In this document: positions 8,145-16,218 of the stretch, piece by piece | Position numbering within the stretch: the first letter of the stretch is position 1 | Layout of the letters: each line of letters begins with the position of its first letter | NCBI GenBank assembly: GCA_035604195.1 | Contig: DATNIY010000078.1 | Location: 1 to 34,190 of the forward strand | Reading direction: 5' to 3' | Length of the DNA: 34,190 nucleotides | Origin: DATJLY01 sp035604195 | GTDB taxonomy: Bacteria > Pseudomonadota > Alphaproteobacteria > ATCC43930 > CGMCC-115725 | The notes under the pieces: generated by a model | The model's input: the letters and a program-made list of their open reading frames with translations, nothing else | The model's database searches: none | Told to the model about the DNA's origin: nothing | Position numbers and translations under genes: made by a program

Positions 8145-9553
8145 GATGCCTCGCGGCACTGCGCCTCATGCGGACAGGGCTCGGCCGGGCAGGAGATGCG
8201 GCAGGCGTTGTATTTGCGGAAGACCGGGCGGGCGGGATCGCCGATGAGCAGGTCGCCTATGCCCTGGTCGAAGGCATGGGCATAGACCGCGCAGGCCTTG
8301 TCGAAAGCACTCAGGACGACCGCGACATCCGCATCGCTGTGGCTGAAGCAGGGCAGGAAGAAGCCTTGGAACAGCGCGCCCTGGCCGATCATCTCCTGCA
8401 TCAGCAGGGTCCGCAGCGGCGCCGATACGGCGCCCGTACGGTCGCGGCAAACGAGCAACACGCGCCAGGGCACCACATGCATTTCGATGGCTGCTCCGAG
8501 GCGATGATCGGCGATGCTCTTGCGCATGCCCTCAGCAACCGCGGCGACTAGCGCCCGGTGACGCGCGATTACGGGTTTGCTGCGGTACTCCGCAAGGACA
8601 GCGCGCGCCGCGGCCAGCACATGCGCCTCGCCGCCATGCGTCGTGGAGAGCAGAAAGACGCGCGGGGCGGCGGTCTGGCGGATGCCGCCCAAATCCATGA
8701 TCGCTGCCTTACCGGCAAGGACGCAAAAGGAAAAGCCGTTGCCGATCGCCTTGCCCCAGGTCGCGAGATCGGGCGCGAGTCCCAATTCCGTGTAGGCGCC
8801 GGGCAGCCCCGCGCGAAAGCCCGTGACCATCTCGTCGAGAATGAAGACTGCGCCGTTCCGCTTCGCGATGGAGCCGATCCGCGCGATCACTTCGGGCGGG
8901 TTCGGAATGGCATCTTCGGGCTCGGTGATGACGCAGGCGATCTCTCGGGGATGCGCGGCGAAGAGCCGCTCGAGAGTTTCGGGGTCGCGTGAATCATAGG
9001 TCAGCGACAGGCGCCGCGCCGGCTCGGGTACGCCCGAGCGCACCACGGTGCTGCCGATGAACCAGTCATCGAAGCTGTAGAACGGGTGATTGCCGGGAAA
9101 GGCCACCAATTCGCGCCCGGTATAGGCGCGCGCCAGCTTCACCGCCGCGGTTGTGACATTGGAGCCGTTCTTGGCGAATTTGACCCGTTCCATCCCCGGC
9201 ATGAGGTCGAGGATCTCGTGCGCGAGATCGAGCTCCACCGCCGCCGGCCGGGCGAAAGCAGCGCCCTTCTCCAGCTCCGCCCTAACCGCCGCAAGAACCG
9301 GCTCGTAGGCGTGCCCCAGGCTCACCGCGCCGAGGCCAAGGGCGCAATCGACGTATTCATTGCCGTCGAGGTCCCAGACCCGGCCGCCCTTGCCGCGGGC
9401 GATGGCGCCCGGCGCCAGCGCCGGGAACTGGTCATCGCCCTTGGAATAGGTGTGGGCGCCGCCGACGATCGCGCCATGCACCGCCTGCCGATAGCGGTCG
9501 GAGGCGGCGAAGTTGGTGATGCGGCGCGGGGGGAGCTGGTTGCTGGCGGTCAT
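8141..9553 (-). CDS. Class III PLP aminotransferase (glutamate-1-semialdehyde aminomutase-like)
   Basis: The 470-residue product is an aminotransferase of the class III fold, closest in wording to glutamate-1-semialdehyde 2,1-aminomutase. GGAHTYSKGDDQFP (31-44), KNGSNVTTAAVKLAR (phosphate-binding region), FILDEMVTGFR (Asp240 contacts PLP) and TWGKAIGNGFSF (PLP Lys268) are all intact. Its place between an aldo/keto reductase and pseF argues for sugar tailoring in nonulosonate or glycan synthesis, not haem synthesis. The last 20 residues hold four cysteines (451, 455, 460, 466), an unusual tail. The ATG at 9553 is the only good start, and the open frame further upstream is a shadow of the reductase gene. 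No Shine-Dalgarno is seen; the junction with the reductase gene is an inverted repeat. The substrate is unknown. Confidence 0.82.
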   Translation of the reverse strand: MTASNQLPPRRITNFAASDRYRQAVHGAIVGGAHTYSKGDDQFPALAPGAIARGKGGRVWDLDGNEYVDCALGLGAVSLGHAYEPVLAAVRAELEKGAAFARPAAVELDLAHEILDLMPGMERVKFAKNGSNVTTAAVKLARAYTGRELVAFPGNHPFYSFDDWFIGSTVVRSGVPEPARRLSLTYDSRDPETLERLFAAHPREIACVITEPEDAIPNPPEVIARIGSIAKRNGAVFILDEMVTGFRAGLPGAYTELGLAPDLATWGKAIGNGFSFCVLAGKAAIMDLGGIRQTAAPRVFLLSTTHGGEAHVLAAARAVLAEYRSKPVIARHRALVAAVAEGMRKSIADHRLGAAIEMHVVPWRVLLVCRDRTGAVSAPLRTLLMQEMIGQGALFQGFFLPCFSHSDADVAVVLSAFDKACAVYAHAFDQGIGDLLIGDPARPVFRKYNACRISCPAEPCPHEAQCREAS

Positions 9554-9567
9554 GCGGGTTCCCGCAT
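9552..9567 (-). promoter_or_regulatory. Inverted repeat joining a stop codon to the next start codon
   Basis: ATGCGGG, two bases, then CCCGCAT form a 7-bp-arm inverted repeat between the aldo/keto reductase stop (9567-9569) and the aminotransferase ATG (9551-9553). In the mRNA two of the three start-codon bases are in one arm and there is no Shine-Dalgarno sequence, so it could gate translation of the downstream gene. The two-base loop means the stable form would have fewer pairs. The repeat is seen directly; its function is inference. Confidence 0.3.
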
Positions 9568-10496
9568 CATAGCGCGGCCTTCCCCGGCGACAACCGCCAG
9601 CGCCGGGGATCGATGATCGCGGCGTCGCTGACCGCGAGCGCGGCGAAATCCGGGAGGCTCCTCGGCAAGTTCCGCGCCGCCGCCAGGATGGCGTCGAGCT
9701 CCTCGGCTGCAGTCGCGCCGAGGATGAGGCAATCGATCTCGGCCAGCGACAGACCATAGGCAAGACAACCCGCGAGCGGGTCGAGCCCGTGCGCGGCCAG
9801 GAACTCCGCAACCGCGGCGAATACCGCGCTTGCATCATCGAGCGGCGGCGGCAGCGCCGCAGGCGCGACCAATAGAGTGCCTTGCAGGAACAGCGAGCGC
9901 GCATGGATCTCGGCGCCCATCGCCTTGAGCCGCGTCAGGACGCCGCTCGCGGCAAAGCGCTGGTCGAGGAGATTGAGCGGCAGCTGCACGAGATCGGGGG
10001 TGAAGCGCTTGAGCACCGCCGCCAACTCGTCGGGGTCATAGACCGAAACGCCGATCCGCTCGACCTCGCCCCGCGCCTTCGCCTCGCGCAAGACATCGAG
10101 GATGCGCTCGCCGCCCGGACGCAGCAGCTCTTGCCCGTGATGGACCAGCACGCCATCGAGACGCCGCCGCCGCAGGTTTTGCCGCGACCGCGCGAGCATA
10201 AGCCGCACCTCTTCCGCCTCGGCCGCGCCGATCCGCTCGGCCGCGATAGGCGGCGTCTTGGTGATGATGCGGAAGCCGCACGCCGCATCTTCGAGTACGC
10301 CCAGCACCGCCTCGGTCTCGCCATAGAAGGCGGCGGTGTCGATCACTCTGATCCCGGCGCGGTGACCGGCCGCGAGGATGCGCCTCGCCTCGTCGAGCGC
10401 AACTCGACCGCGGCGATTGGTGACGCCATAGGCCATGCCGAATTGCGCCGTGCCGAGGCCGATCCGGGAGAGCGCGCGGCGCGAACGATCAGTCAT
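9567..10496 (-). CDS. Aldo/keto reductase
   Basis: This 309-residue (alpha/beta)8-barrel reductase belongs to the aldo/keto reductase superfamily and would use NAD(P)H to reduce an aldehyde or ketone. The catalytic tetrad is complete: Asp53 and Tyr58 in VIDTAAFYGE, Lys80 in IITKTPP and a His at 119-120 in VLVHHGQ. The N-terminal IGLGTAQFGMAYG is typical of the subgroup found in flagellin-glycan and polysaccharide clusters. The start ATG overlaps the preceding methyltransferase stop by four bases, and only 13 bases separate its stop from the aminotransferase start. It may interconvert a keto/hydroxyl position for or after the neighbouring aminotransferase; the actual substrate is not evident. 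Confidence 0.86.
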   Translation of the reverse strand: MTDRSRRALSRIGLGTAQFGMAYGVTNRRGRVALDEARRILAAGHRAGIRVIDTAAFYGETEAVLGVLEDAACGFRIITKTPPIAAERIGAAEAEEVRLMLARSRQNLRRRRLDGVLVHHGQELLRPGGERILDVLREAKARGEVERIGVSVYDPDELAAVLKRFTPDLVQLPLNLLDQRFAASGVLTRLKAMGAEIHARSLFLQGTLLVAPAALPPPLDDASAVFAAVAEFLAAHGLDPLAGCLAYGLSLAEIDCLILGATAAEELDAILAAARNLPRSLPDFAALAVSDAAIIDPRRWRLSPGKAAL

Positions 10497-11218
10497 CCCG
10501 CGGGCCGTTCGCCAACGATGACAATGAACTCGAAATACTCCTGCCGGCCGCGGTAGCTGCGTGCGACGATCTCGTTATAGATGACGCGCAAGCCCCGCGC
10601 TTCGAGCGCAGCGCCGTATTCCGATGGCGCGATGAAGCGGAAAGGATAGAGGTTTCCGGCGTACGGCGCGTCCTCGCGTCGAATGCCGTCAAGCGTGCTT
10701 GAATCAATGAAACGCGACGGTCCGGGATTGCGAAATGCCTCCGATGCCTTCGACGGCGCGTAGGAGAAGAACCGGCCACCCGGACGCAAAAGACGGGCTG
10801 CCTCGTCGAGGAATCGCGTAAACCCGCTTTCTTCGAGGCAATAGGACGAAAATACGTCGGCAATCACATCGAAATGCTGCGCTGGATACGGGATCGCGGT
10901 CATGTCCGCCATCTTGACGGTCGCGCGAACTCCCCACTCATCCAGCATTTTCGCGCAGAGCGCGATGCCTTCCGGCGAGAGATCGACGCCATGCGCTTCG
11001 AACCCTTCCCGCGCGATCATCCAGAGATTGGCGCCCGACCCGCAGCCGACTTCGAGGACGCGAATTTCGCCGCGCCGGTCACGTGGAAGCGGGAAATAGT
11101 GCCGCCCGAAGAAGCGCAGCAGCTCTTCGTTCGGGTAGCGGCGCTGGGCGACGAAGCCATCCGCGACATAGGACCGGTCGTACCAGGATTTGCAGACGGA
11201 ATTGCCAGTCTCGCTCAT
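10493..11218 (-). CDS. Class I SAM-dependent methyltransferase
   Basis: This is a 241-residue Methyltransf_11/25-type protein. SAM motif I is VLEVGCGSGANLW (54-66), the acidic end of strand 2 is HGVDLSPEGI, and motif III-like LLRPGGRFFSYAPSK follows an FDVIADVFSSYCLEE strand. The ATG at 11218 overlaps the preceding gene's stop by four bases (ATGA) and is preferred to an upstream Met at 11266, which would overlap it by about 50 bases. It sits in the middle of the pse operon and probably O- or N-methylates an intermediate or the finished nonulosonate/glycan. Nothing in the sequence fixes the acceptor. Confidence 0.82.
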   Translation of the reverse strand: MSETGNSVCKSWYDRSYVADGFVAQRRYPNEELLRFFGRHYFPLPRDRRGEIRVLEVGCGSGANLWMIAREGFEAHGVDLSPEGIALCAKMLDEWGVRATVKMADMTAIPYPAQHFDVIADVFSSYCLEESGFTRFLDEAARLLRPGGRFFSYAPSKASEAFRNPGPSRFIDSSTLDGIRREDAPYAGNLYPFRFIAPSEYGAALEARGLRVIYNEIVARSYRGRQEYFEFIVIVGERPAG

Positions 11219-12207
11219 GGCGCATCCTCGGTACCGCCGTTCTTCTTCCAGTGCCATTCGATCCACGGGACAATGCCGGTCGCGAAGCCGCGCTTGAAGT
11301 AGCCGATATTGATTTCCTTTTCGCTGGCCGCGCCGGCAAGCGGCACGTCGCCCAGGTCAAACTGCTTCATCCCGCGCTCGCCCGCGTGCAGCATCGCGAG
11401 CCAGAGCGGCCAGTGCGTCAGCGGCTTGTCGAAGCGGTCCCGGTCATAGACGCCCGAGGCATAAAAGGCGACGGCATCGCCATCGACGACCATCGTCGCC
11501 GCGACGAGTTCGCTCGCGAGCAAGGCCAAGACAAGCTCGCCCTGTCCCGATGCAATGCAATCATACATCACATCCCAGGATGCCTGCGGCCGCGTCGCGC
11601 GCCCGGCGATCTTGCGGTGGAACTCCTGATAGCTGTGGAAGCCGTCGCGGTCGGGATTGGTGCGATTGACGATGGCGACGGCGAGATTGCGCTGACCCCA
11701 GTTCAGCAAAGACTTGAAGCTCTTGCGCAGCCCGCGGCGCAGCCCCGCTTCGCCCTCGCCCAGCGCCGCCCGCGCGGAAAGGCGCAATGCCGGCTGATAA
11801 TGTCGATTGAGGCATTCTTCGCCAATGGGCGAGAGCACGCCCGCGATTGCCGCGTCGCGCACGACCACGCCAGCGAGGCCGTGCCGCTCGACGAGCCCGG
11901 CGATGTGCTCGAAAGCGGTCTTGGTCGCCGTTGCAACAAGGTCGGGCGCCAGCCCCTCGCCTGGGAAGAAGCCCGAGGGCAGCCCATACCAATCGAGCAC
12001 GCCTTCGCCCCTGGCGCATAACGCCAACAATACCGGTCGGTCGTTGTGAACAACCGCGAAGCTTTCATTGCTCCGCCGCGCGCCGAAGACCGCCGGGTAG
12101 TAGCGCCGCCCGAATGCGCCATAGAAGGGATGCGCATCGATCGCGGCAAAACCCGGCGCCTTGCGCCAGGCTTCGAGCGCATCGCCATCGGTCACGATGT
12201 TGGGCAT
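11215..12207 (-). CDS. FemAB/GNAT-like N-acyltransferase (BioF2-like domain)
   Basis: This 330-residue protein resembles the FemAB-like double-GNAT families (Acetyltransf_6 type). Suggestive stretches are RKSFKSLLNWGQRNL, HRKIAGRATRPQASWDVMYD, VLALLASELVAATMVVDGDAVAFYASGVYD and the C-terminal KQFDLGDVPLAGAASEKEINIGYFKRGFA, a pattern common to these transferases. It begins three bases after the pseC stop and overlaps the next gene. PseC's product needs N-acetylation at C4 before the later pathway steps, normally by the small GNAT PseH. No PseH-like ORF is in view, so this protein is the best candidate for that step. It could instead add an amino acid or another acyl group. Fold-level assignment is moderate and function is inferred from position. 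Confidence 0.65.
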   Translation of the reverse strand: MPNIVTDGDALEAWRKAPGFAAIDAHPFYGAFGRRYYPAVFGARRSNESFAVVHNDRPVLLALCARGEGVLDWYGLPSGFFPGEGLAPDLVATATKTAFEHIAGLVERHGLAGVVVRDAAIAGVLSPIGEECLNRHYQPALRLSARAALGEGEAGLRRGLRKSFKSLLNWGQRNLAVAIVNRTNPDRDGFHSYQEFHRKIAGRATRPQASWDVMYDCIASGQGELVLALLASELVAATMVVDGDAVAFYASGVYDRDRFDKPLTHWPLWLAMLHAGERGMKQFDLGDVPLAGAASEKEINIGYFKRGFATGIVPWIEWHWKKNGGTEDAP

Positions 12208-12210
12208 CGC

Positions 12211-13422
12211 TCAGCGCAGCTTCAGCGCCGCCGCGAGCGCCGCGACCACGCGGTCGACATCCTCCTCCGCCATCGCCGGATAGAGCGGCAGCGACAAGGT
12301 CCGGCGGTAATAGGTCTCTGCTCCCGGCAGATCGCGGGCGCCGTAACGCGCGCGGTAATAAGGCTGCGTGTGGACCGGCGCATAATGCACCTGCGTGCCG
12401 ATGCCCTGGGCGCGAAGCCGGCGCATGACCTCGCCGCGCGCGAGCTTGAGCGCCGCGAAGTCGATGCGCACGGCATAGAGGTGCCAGGCCGATCCGCCTT
12501 GGGGCCGCGCCGGCGGGCGCAGATGCGGCGCCAAGGGCGCGAGCTGCCGATCGTAACGCGCCGCGAGTGCTGCGCGGCGGGCGAGGAAGCGGTCGAGCTT
12601 GCCGAGCTGACTCAGTCCGAGCGCGCAGGCGATGTCGGTGAGGCGGTAGTTGTAGCCGATCTCCGGCATCTCATAGTACCAGGGCGCGGGCTTGCCGTCC
12701 TCCAACCCCGCCGCCGATGTCCAGCGCGCGGGATCATGTTCAATGCCATGCGAGCGCAAGCGGCGCGCGCGCTCGGCCAATTCGGCACTTTGGGTTGCAA
12801 CCAGCCCGCCCTCGCCGGTCGTGATCGCCTTCACGGGGTGAGTCGAGAAGCACGCCATGGCGCTCTGCGCACAGGACCCGACCGCGACCATGCCGCCGCG
12901 GGCTTGGTAGGTTGCGCCGAGGGCGTGGCAGGCATCCTCGATCACGGCAGCGCCGAATTCGCCGGCGACCGCGGCGATGGCCGGCAGGTCCGCGACCATG
13001 CCGGCGAGATGGACCGGGAGCACGGCCTTGGCGTGCGCCGGCGCCACGCCCTCGAGCGCTGCGCGCAGCGTCGCCGGCGTCAGCATCCCGGTCTCGGAAT
13101 CAACATCCGCAAAGGCGACCTCGGCGCCGGTGAAGCGCACGGCATTGGCGGTGGCGAGAAAAGTCAGCGACGGCACCACCGCGACATCGCCCGGCCCCAA
13201 GCCCAGCGCCATCGCCGCGAGATGCAGCGCCGCGGTTCCCGAGCTGCAGGCCACCACATGCTGAGCGCCAAGCCGCGCCGCGACGGCCTCCTCGAAGCGT
13301 CGCACCAGCGGCCCGGTGGTGAGGAAATCGCCGCGCAGCGCCGCCGCAACGGCGGCGATGTCGTCCTCGTCCACGGATTGGTGGCCGTAATGGAGAAACG
13401 CGGCCCCCGGAGCGTTCGTCAT
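12211..13422 (-). CDS. pseC: UDP-4-amino-4,6-dideoxy-N-acetyl-beta-L-altrosamine transaminase
   Basis: This 403-residue DegT-family PLP enzyme matches PseC. It aminates C4 of the PseB product using glutamate. The N-terminus YGHQSVDEDDIAAVAAALRG and LTTGPLVRRFE are PseC hallmarks. CSSGTAALHLA (59-69) binds the PLP phosphate, IEDACHALGA provides Asp163, and CFSTHPVKAITTGEGG contains the PLP Lys198. The C-terminal half has the expected YNYRLTDIACALGLSQL and THWP-less QVHYAPVHTQPYY stretches. The start ATG overlaps the pseB stop by four bases. With pseB, pseI and pseF it defines a pseudaminic-acid-type pathway. Confidence 0.92.
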   Translation of the reverse strand: MTNAPGAAFLHYGHQSVDEDDIAAVAAALRGDFLTTGPLVRRFEEAVAARLGAQHVVACSSGTAALHLAAMALGLGPGDVAVVPSLTFLATANAVRFTGAEVAFADVDSETGMLTPATLRAALEGVAPAHAKAVLPVHLAGMVADLPAIAAVAGEFGAAVIEDACHALGATYQARGGMVAVGSCAQSAMACFSTHPVKAITTGEGGLVATQSAELAERARRLRSHGIEHDPARWTSAAGLEDGKPAPWYYEMPEIGYNYRLTDIACALGLSQLGKLDRFLARRAALAARYDRQLAPLAPHLRPPARPQGGSAWHLYAVRIDFAALKLARGEVMRRLRAQGIGTQVHYAPVHTQPYYRARYGARDLPGAETYYRRTLSLPLYPAMAEEDVDRVVAALAAALKLR

Positions 13423-14474
13423 TCGTCCTTGGCGCGGATCAGCGTCAACAGCGATTCGCGCGTCAGCCAGCGGTCGTTGGTATCGCTGGCATAGCGGAAA
13501 TCATCGGGCACGGCGCTGCCTTGAGCCAAGAGCTCGCCGGCGTTGCCGAGCGAGATGGCGGGGGCGATGAGGTAGCGGTCGCCGAGATCGCGCGTCGTGC
13601 GCGCATCGTCGGTGGTGATCATCACCTCGTGCAGCTTCTCGCCCGGCCGCACGCCGACGATCTTGTGCGGCACGCCCGGGGCGATGGCCTCGGCGAGAGC
13701 GACGATCGTCATGCTCGGTATCTTCGGGACGAAGATCTCGCTGCCCCGCATCGTCTCCATGCAGGAGGCGACGAAGGCGACGCCCTGGTTCATCGTGATC
13801 CAGAAGCGGGTCATGCGCGGGTCGGTGATCGGCAGCTCGCGCGCGCCCGCGGCGACGAGCTGGCGGAACATCGGAATGACGCTGCCGCGCGAGCCCAGGA
13901 CATTGCCGTAGCGGACGATCGAGAAGCGCGGGCCGGTGCTGCCGCTCAAATGGTTGGCGGCGACGAAAATCTTGTCGGCGGCGAGCTTGCTCGCGCCATA
14001 GAGATTGATGGGATTGGCCGCCTTGTCGGTCGAGAGCGCAATCACGCGCTCGACATTGGTCTCGATCGCGGCCTGGACCACGTTCTCGGCGCCGAGCACG
14101 TTGGTGTGAATGCATTCGAAGGGATTGTACTCGGCCACCGGCACCTGCTTCAGCGCCGCCGCATGGACCACGAGCTCGATGCCGCGCAGCGCCATGACCA
14201 GGCGCCGCTGGTCGCGCACGTCACCGATGAAGAAGCGCAAGGACCCGTCGCGATCGAGCGGCGACATCTCCCGCTCCATCTCGACCTGCTTCATCTCGTC
14301 GCGCGAGAAGATGGCGAGCCGCCGCGGCCGGCCGTGGCGCAGCATGGCCGCGACGAAGGCCCTGCCGAAGGAGCCGGTGCCGCCGGTGACGAGGACGGAG
14401 CGGCCGCGGAAAAACCAGAAGAGCGACTCGGCATCGCCGTTCGGGTCGGCCCAGCCCGCCAATTTGTCAGCCAT
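13419..14474 (-). CDS. pseB: UDP-N-acetylglucosamine 4,6-dehydratase (inverting)
   Basis: This is a 351-residue soluble SDR of the PseB/FlaA1 type. It removes water from UDP-GlcNAc and inverts C5 to give the 4-keto-L-arabino intermediate, the first step towards pseudaminic acid. The NADP-binding loop is VTGGTGSFGRAF (29-40). ALSTDKAANPINLYGASK carries the catalytic Asp150/Lys151 and Tyr159/Lys163. FSRDEMKQVEM and RYGNVLGSRGSVIP are PseB signatures, and no N-terminal membrane region is present, unlike the long WbpM-type dehydratases. The ATG at 14474 is preferred to a TTG three bases upstream. A promoter-like sequence lies about 55-85 bases upstream, so this is probably the first gene of a seven-gene operon ending with pseF. 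Confidence 0.93.
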   Translation of the reverse strand: MADKLAGWADPNGDAESLFWFFRGRSVLVTGGTGSFGRAFVAAMLRHGRPRRLAIFSRDEMKQVEMEREMSPLDRDGSLRFFIGDVRDQRRLVMALRGIELVVHAAALKQVPVAEYNPFECIHTNVLGAENVVQAAIETNVERVIALSTDKAANPINLYGASKLAADKIFVAANHLSGSTGPRFSIVRYGNVLGSRGSVIPMFRQLVAAGARELPITDPRMTRFWITMNQGVAFVASCMETMRGSEIFVPKIPSMTIVALAEAIAPGVPHKIVGVRPGEKLHEVMITTDDARTTRDLGDRYLIAPAISLGNAGELLAQGSAVPDDFRYASDTNDRWLTRESLLTLIRAKDE

Positions 14475-14529
14475 CAAGCGTCAATCCAGTCGGCTCCACC
14501 GCTGTCGAATTCTGCCGCGCCGGCGCGCT

Positions 14530-14558
14530 AAAGTCGTCCCGCGGCAACGGCCTGTCAA
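14530..14558 (-). promoter_or_regulatory. Candidate sigma-70-type promoter for the pseB operon
   Basis: In the 100-base gap between the Nudix gene and pseB, reading the minus strand, a perfect TTGACA (14558-14553) is followed after 17 bases by GACTTT (14535-14530). The -35 box and spacing are ideal and the -10 box is poor. It lies about 55 bases upstream of the pseB start. This is seen by eye only. Confidence 0.35.
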
Positions 14559-14574
14559 GTGCGACCCGCCACTT

Positions 14575-15288
14575 TCATCCCGGCGAATCCCGCAGAAATC
14601 TGCCGTGCCGCAACATCCCCCGCAGGACCGGCAGCAGCGCGCCCTCATGCGCGGCAAGAAAGTCCGGAAGCGCCGCCGGCGCCACCACCGCGATGTCAGT
14701 ATATTCGCCGGAGCCGCGCTCGCGATGCGCGGCGTTCAACGCCGCGGCGTCGAGATCCGTCTTGAGAGTGAAGAGGATGTCGACGACTCCGCTAGCGAGA
14801 TCCTCGACCAGCCCGCAAGGGACGGGTGGCGTCACCTGCGCCGGGGTGAGGCCGAGCTCCTCGCCAAGTTCGTCCAAGAGCAGTGCGGCCGGATCGAGCC
14901 GGTCCAGGCTTCCGGCCGGCGCGGGCTCCCACAGTCCCGCATCCGCCGCCACATGCGCCGCCCGCCGGCCGAGCACGATGCCATCGGGACAGGTCAACAA
15001 TCCCGTGACGCCCAGAGGGCGCAGCGCCAGCCCGGCCAACGCCAGCTCCGGCACCCGCCGCCGCGCGATGAGATGCCGATACTGCATCGGGCGCACCGTC
15101 AGGCGATTGCGGCGGTACGCGATGAGCGTGTAGATTCTGCCGTCGTAGAGGCCGGTTCCTCGCGCCTGCATCTCGTTTGCCCAGATCGCGGCGACGCGCT
15201 GTTCGGTCGCCGCTGCGAGCGGCTCCGACGGCAGCTCGATCAGGCGGAAACCCGGATCCAGATCGTAAAGACGATAGTTGGGCGCCAT
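14575..15288 (-). CDS. NUDT22-like Nudix hydrolase, candidate UDP-sugar diphosphatase
   Basis: This 237-residue protein has a divergent Nudix box, LLLDELGEELGL (136-147). Metal-binding Glu140, Glu143 and Glu144 are kept, while the leading G and E of the consensus and the usual Arg are lost. Before it, PLGVTGLLTCPDGIVLGRRA (91-110) and an N-terminal domain ending in YRHLIARRR resemble the layout of NUDT22/plant NUDT9-like proteins as I remember them. NUDT22 hydrolyses UDP-glucose to glucose 1-phosphate and UMP. The gene lies upstream of pseB in the same direction and diverges from the methyltransferase-pseI-HAD operon. I infer that it may split the UDP-activated altrosamine derivative, replacing half of the PseG reaction. 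A general housecleaning Nudix enzyme is the alternative. Confidence 0.65.
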   Translation of the reverse strand: MAPNYRLYDLDPGFRLIELPSEPLAAATEQRVAAIWANEMQARGTGLYDGRIYTLIAYRRNRLTVRPMQYRHLIARRRVPELALAGLALRPLGVTGLLTCPDGIVLGRRAAHVAADAGLWEPAPAGSLDRLDPAALLLDELGEELGLTPAQVTPPVPCGLVEDLASGVVDILFTLKTDLDAAALNAAHRERGSGEYTDIAVVAPAALPDFLAAHEGALLPVLRGMLRHGRFLRDSPG

Positions 15289-15377
15289 GCTTCGCTAGAA
15301 TCGGCCATTGGCCCTTTTGTGGCGGGCGGGCAAGCCCTACTATGCCGACGATCATTGTTCAACCTTTCAGGAATGGA

Positions 15378-16202
15378 ATGGAAAGTCGCAGAATTCACGA
15401 GCATTGGTCCAATTGGGCCGCGACTTACGGCACCGGTTTGCGCGCCACCACCAAGACTCGGACGGCGAAGGCGCTCGAAATCGATGCCCTCTGTCGGCGC
15501 CTGAATTCCCTGCTCGGCGACAAAACGGAAGCGCGCGCGCTCGAGGTCGGTTGCGGCAACGGCATCAATTGCGTCGCGCTCGCCAAAGCTCTCCCCAACA
15601 TGCGCTTCGACGGCGTCGATTACGTCCCGGACATGGTGGCCGCCGCGCGCGAGAACGGCCGCGCCGGGGGCGTCGAGGCCCGGCTGCGCTTTTTCGTCGG
15701 CGACGCGCTTCACTTGGACGAGATCGCCGGGTTGGGGTCGGCCTACGATTTGGTGTTCACCGACCGTTGCCTCGTCAACCTCAACACCGTCGAACAGCAG
15801 AAACTGGGCATTACGGCGTTGGCGGCGAAACTGCGCCGCGGCGGTCATCTCCTCATGATCGAGAATAGCCTGACCACCTATGGCAAGCAGAATCGCTTGC
15901 GTGAATTGCTCGGCCTTCCGCCGCGCCAGCCGGCCGACTTCAACCTATTTTTCGACGAGACCGAGATCCGCCCGCACATCCGGGCGACCGGCCTCGAGCT
16001 GATCGACGTCGAGGATTTCCTCAGCCTTCATGACCTGATGCTTTACGTGCTCGTCCCCGCCATCAACGGCGGCGCAGTCGATTACGAGCATCCTCTGGTC
16101 CAAGCAGCCGCCAAGCTCAACCAGGAAATGTCGGCCACTGAACCGGGAGGCTTCGGCGCCTTCGGCCAGAACCGTCTGTTCGTCTGCCGTAATCCGCTCT
16201 GA
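15378..16202 (+). CDS. Class I SAM-dependent methyltransferase
   Basis: This is a 274-residue methyltransferase with ALEVGCGNGINCVALAK as SAM motif I, FDGVDYVPDMVAAAREN for the acidic ribose-binding strand, YDLVFTDRCLVNL for motif II and LRRGGHLLMIENSL for motif III. The ATG at 15378 was chosen because AGGA lies at a suitable distance. An in-frame ATG at 15342 would add 12 residues but has no visible ribosome-binding site. It is the first gene of a three-gene operon with pseI and a HAD phosphatase, so it is the second methyltransferase tied to nonulosonate formation here. The acceptor is unknown. The 89-base divergent gap to the Nudix gene should hold promoters for both, but none is convincing. 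Confidence 0.82.
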   Translation: MESRRIHEHWSNWAATYGTGLRATTKTRTAKALEIDALCRRLNSLLGDKTEARALEVGCGNGINCVALAKALPNMRFDGVDYVPDMVAAARENGRAGGVEARLRFFVGDALHLDEIAGLGSAYDLVFTDRCLVNLNTVEQQKLGITALAAKLRRGGHLLMIENSLTTYGKQNRLRELLGLPPRQPADFNLFFDETEIRPHIRATGLELIDVEDFLSLHDLMLYVLVPAINGGAVDYEHPLVQAAAKLNQEMSATEPGGFGAFGQNRLFVCRNPL

Positions 16203-16218
16203 GGCGAGGGAGAGCGAC

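Noticed and set aside
12046..13494. A 482-codon plus-strand open frame opposite pseC
   Set aside because: Composition and lack of motifs mark it as an antisense shadow of pseC and its neighbour.
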